52,376 nt of DNA from Rhodoferax sp. (GTDB lineage: Bacteria; Pseudomonadota; Gammaproteobacteria; Burkholderiales; Burkholderiaceae_C). The stretch spans positions 1 through 52,376 of the forward strand of contig JACKLK010000018.1 in assembly GCA_024236015.1 (NCBI GenBank). Direction: 5' to 3'. The position numbers and the translations under genes were made by a program. Under the pieces are notes generated by a model. That model saw only the letters and a program-made list of their open reading frames with translations, ran no database searches and was not told where the DNA came from. Shown piece by piece: positions 50,099-52,376 of this stretch (position 1 is the stretch's first letter; every line of letters starts with the position of its first letter).

Positions 50099-51073
50099 AT
50101 GAACCTTTCCCGCCGCAGCCTCGCTGCCATCGCCCTGGCGAGCCTCGCCGGCTTCGCATTCGCGCAGGACAAGTACCCCAGCAAGCCGATCAGGCTGATC
50201 GTTCCGTATCCGCCGGGGGCCTCCACCGACATCCTGGCGCGCTCGCTGGGGCAGAAGCTGAGCACGAACATGGGCGTGCCCGTCGTCGTCGACAACAAGG
50301 CTGGCGCCAGCGGGATCATCGGCACCGCGGCCCTCGCCAAGGCGGAGCCGGACGGCTACACCATCGGCATCGCGGTGCCCTCGACGCACACGCTCCCGGT
50401 CGCACTGAACCGCAAGGTGCCTTACGACCCGATGAAGGACTTCACGCCGCTGAGCATCGTCGCCAACAACCTGCTGGCCATCGTCGTCAACCCGGCGGTG
50501 CCCGCGAAGACGCTGCGCGAGCTGGTGGACTACGCGAAGCAGAACCCCGGCAAGCTGTCGTACGGCACGTCGGGCACGGGGACCGCGCAGCACCTGGTGG
50601 GCGAGATGCTGAGCCAGTTCGCCAAGATCGACATCGTGCACGTGCCGTACAAGGGCGGCTCCGGCGCGCTGAACGACCTCATCGGCGGGCAGATCCAGGT
50701 CGGGTTCGTGGTGGTGCCGACGGTCCTCGAACACGTGAAGGCCGGCAGGCTGCGCATGCTGGCTGTCGTCGACGACAAGCGTTACTCGGAACTGCCGGCC
50801 GTACCCACGCAGCGTGAGGCGCTGCCGGGCTTCTCACCGAAGACATCGTGGCTGGGCGTGTTCGGCCCCGCCAAGCTGCCGCCGGCCATCGCCACCCGGC
50901 TCAGTGCGGAACTGCAGAAAGCCGCGCAGGACCCGCAGCTGTCCCACTACCTGAACACGCACGGCATGCCGGTCGTGGGGAGCACCGGCGAGGAGTTCGC
51001 CAAGCGCCTGCGCGAGGACGTCGAAGGCTGGACCCCGATCGTGCGGGCCGGCAACATCGCCGCCACCGACTGA
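50099..51073 (+). CDS. Bug/TctC-family periplasmic binding protein under the palindrome operator
   Basis: A 324-residue receptor. The signal peptide (S-R-R-S-L-A-A-I-A-L-A-S-L-A-G) is cleaved near A-F-A at residue 22. The mature start Y-P-S-K-P-I-R-L-I-V-P-Y-P-P-G-A-S-T-D and V-H-V-P-Y-K-G-G-S-G-A are typical. The ATG at 50099 is chosen over an earlier in-frame ATG because GGAGG precedes it and the signal peptide starts there. It shares its operator type with the 38.3 kb operons, so it probably captures the substrate of that pathway. Confidence 0.92.
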   Translation: MNLSRRSLAAIALASLAGFAFAQDKYPSKPIRLIVPYPPGASTDILARSLGQKLSTNMGVPVVVDNKAGASGIIGTAALAKAEPDGYTIGIAVPSTHTLPVALNRKVPYDPMKDFTPLSIVANNLLAIVVNPAVPAKTLRELVDYAKQNPGKLSYGTSGTGTAQHLVGEMLSQFAKIDIVHVPYKGGSGALNDLIGGQIQVGFVVVPTVLEHVKAGRLRMLAVVDDKRYSELPAVPTQREALPGFSPKTSWLGVFGPAKLPPAIATRLSAELQKAAQDPQLSHYLNTHGMPVVGSTGEEFAKRLREDVEGWTPIVRAGNIAATD

Positions 51074-51516
51074 GCGCGGTCCGGGACAGTGTCGAGGCAG
51101 GCGCCGTGCTGCACGCCGGCGGCTCCCACGACGGCCTGTTCTTCGAGCCGACGGCGCTGGGCAGGGTGCGCGCCGGCATGCGCGCCTTCGACGAGGAGGT
51201 GTTCGGCCCCGTGGCATCCGTGACGCCCTTCGCCACCGATGACGAGGCGGTGGCGCTGGCCAACCAGACCGACTACGGCCTGGCTGCCGCGGTCATGTCG
51301 CGCTCCGTCGGACGCGCCCTGGCCATCGGGAAGCGACTGCGCACCGGGTTGCTGCACATCAACGATCAGACGGTGCTGGGCGATCCCCATGCGCCGTTCG
51401 GCGGCCGCGGCATGTCGGGCAACGGCAGCCGCGTCGGCGGGCCCGCCAACTGGGACGAATTCACCCAGTGGCAGTGGGTCACCGTGCGGGATGCGCCGCC
51501 CAGCTACCCGTTCTGA
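51074..51516 (+). pseudogene. Aldehyde dehydrogenase, C-terminal fragment
   Basis: About 147 codons directly after the Bug stop read as the last third of a benzaldehyde-dehydrogenase-like enzyme: E-E-V-F-G-P-V-A-S-V, then L-L-H-I-N-D-Q-T-V, P-F-G-G-R-G-M-S-G and E-F-T-Q-W-Q-W-V-T-V near the end. The NAD domain and the catalytic cysteine are missing, and there is no credible start codon. A deletion that fused upstream Bug sequence to this tail would explain it. Confidence 0.82.
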
Positions 51517-51540
51517 TCCTCGCGCGAGAGGGTGCTCCGG

Positions 51541-52376
51541 TCAAACGGATGCCGCTCGCCGGACTTGCTCGAGGCCCCTGCGCGTCACCGTCAACCCTTC
51601 GGCCTCCCGGTCCCACAGCGAAGGGTTGTTTTCGGCCCGCTCCCGCAGCTTGTACTTCTCCACCTTGCCGGAGGGCGTCAGCGGCAGTTCGTGCACGAAC
51701 TCGACGAACCGCGGCACCATGAAGTAGCTCATGTTGTCTGCGCAGTAGCGGATGAGATCGACGCACGTGAGGGCGCTGCCCGGGCGCAGGAGGGCCGAAA
51801 CCGCGACCTCGTCCTCCTCCATTTCGGCGCGTAGCGGGTAGACGGCCGAGGACACGACGTCCGGATGCGAATTGACGACCGATTCGACCTCCTGCGTCGA
51901 AATGTTCTCGCCACGCCTGCGGATCGAGTCCTTCTTCCTGTCCAGGAAGTAGAGGTACCCGTCCTTGTCGAGATACCCGCGGTCGCCGGTGTGGAAGAGA
52001 AGGTTGCGGCGCGATTCGAGCGTGGCTTCCGGCAGCTTGTAGTAGCCGGTAGCTGCGCCCCAGGCGTGTTGGATGCGAAGCACGATCTCGCCCGGACTGC
52101 CGGGGGCGACATCGATGTCGTTCTCGTCCACGATGCGCAGTTCGACGCCGTCGCGCGGCCTTCCGCAACTGAATCGTTTTTCGGGAGGGTCGTCAGGCCG
52201 CGTGGATGCCGCCAGGCAATAGTCGCTCAGTCCGTAGCCGGTGAAGATCCTGACCCCGAATCGCTCCTCGAATTGCGCCGCGTAGGCAGGGACCGGCGCC
52301 ATGGAGCAGACGCGCAGGTCGTGGTCGCGATCACCCGTGCCCGGCGGTTGGGCCCACAGGAAGTTCGCCACGGCTC
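51541..52376 (-). CDS. AMP-forming acyl-CoA synthetase, C-terminal part (5' end outside window)
   Basis: 278 visible residues of an ANL-family ligase. Y-G-L-S-D-Y near the visible start is the adenine-binding motif region (YGxTE type), F-H-T-G-D-R-G-Y-L-D-K-D-G-Y the ATP-binding aspartate motif, D-R-K-K-D-S-I-R-R-R-G-E-N-I-S the hinge, and P-L-T-P-S-G-K-V-E-K carries the catalytic lysine. The frame stays open to the window edge, so the N-terminus lies beyond. Likely activates an organic acid to its CoA ester for the neighbouring dehydrogenases. It is convergent with the aldehyde dehydrogenase fragment. Confidence 0.92.
   Translation of the reverse strand, partial: AVANFLWAQPPGTGDRDHDLRVCSMAPVPAYAAQFEERFGVRIFTGYGLSDYCLAASTRPDDPPEKRFSCGRPRDGVELRIVDENDIDVAPGSPGEIVLRIQHAWGAATGYYKLPEATLESRRNLLFHTGDRGYLDKDGYLYFLDRKKDSIRRRGENISTQEVESVVNSHPDVVSSAVYPLRAEMEEDEVAVSALLRPGSALTCVDLIRYCADNMSYFMVPRFVEFVHELPLTPSGKVEKYKLRERAENNPSLWDREAEGLTVTRRGLEQVRRAASV

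Overview
The window (about 52 kb, high GC, almost every gene with strong third-position G/C) reads as a catabolic stretch of a Betaproteobacterium, most likely Burkholderiales (Comamonadaceae/Alcaligenaceae type). The pointers are an IS1071-like Tn3-family end, three orphan Bug/TctC-type periplasmic binding proteins, many CaiB/BaiF CoA-transferases and acyl-CoA dehydrogenases, and a branched-chain-amino-acid-type (Liv) transporter embedded in a degradation operon. No rRNA, tRNA or CRISPR array was recognised.

Layout. (1) 1-5.3 kb is a scar zone. It holds the right end of an IS1071-like element joined to the last 41 codons of a quinone oxidoreductase gene, a DoxX remnant, a small membrane-anchored monooxygenase-domain protein, and a phospholipase-D-family remnant split by a complete IS66-family element (2526-5155) with an 8-bp target duplication, GTAGACCC. 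(2) 5.3-18.9 kb: a GntR regulator divergent from a long operon. The operon encodes a 3-hydroxyisobutyrate-dehydrogenase-like/SnoaL fusion, a NIPSNAP protein, a full Liv ABC transporter, a Gfo/Idh/MocA oxidoreductase, a two-domain extradiol (VOC) dioxygenase, a fumarylacetoacetase-family hydrolase and a CoA-acylating MmsA-type dehydrogenase. A LysR regulator and an FMN reductase follow. This looks like an uptake-plus-ring-cleavage pathway for an unidentified aromatic acid. (3) 18.9-24.9 kb: a pirin remnant, a small hypothetical gene, and a minus-strand operon pairing a TauD-like dioxygenase with a CUT1-type ABC importer, preceded by a perfect 23-bp-arm palindrome. (4) 24.9-25.9 kb: about 1 kb without a recognisable gene, ending in a strong terminator and a promoter. 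(5) 25.9-32.0 kb: a plus-strand operon of MaoC hydratase, HpcH/CitE lyase, CoA-transferase, cupin, Bug protein, acyl-CoA dehydrogenase and GntR regulator. (6) 32.0-43.0 kb: two divergent operons meeting at 38.24-38.42 kb. Leftward lie a split MaoC hydratase, an HMG-CoA-lyase-like enzyme, a CoA-transferase, an IclR regulator, an MmgE/PrpD protein and a dienelactone hydrolase. Rightward lie a ThDP enzyme, a pair of unusual acyl-CoA dehydrogenases and a DUF2889 protein. (7) 43.0-52.4 kb: LysR, divergent acyl-CoA dehydrogenase, CoA-transferase, ETF beta/alpha, a glutaredoxin-DinB fusion, two Bug proteins, an aldehyde dehydrogenase fragment and an AMP-forming acyl-CoA ligase running off the window.

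Most striking: four copies of a palindrome of form TGCGAAT-N5-ATTCGCA lie at the two divergent promoters at 38.3 kb, at the MmgE/PrpD start and upstream of a Bug gene. They define a local regulon. The IclR gene inside that regulon is the natural candidate repressor, and it is frameshifted by an 8-bp tandem duplication. Together regions 5-7 look like a CoA-ester degradation system: transport, activation by CoA transfer or ligation, flavin-dependent dehydrogenation with a dedicated ETF, hydration and aldol-type cleavage. Its substrate cannot be read from sequence alone.
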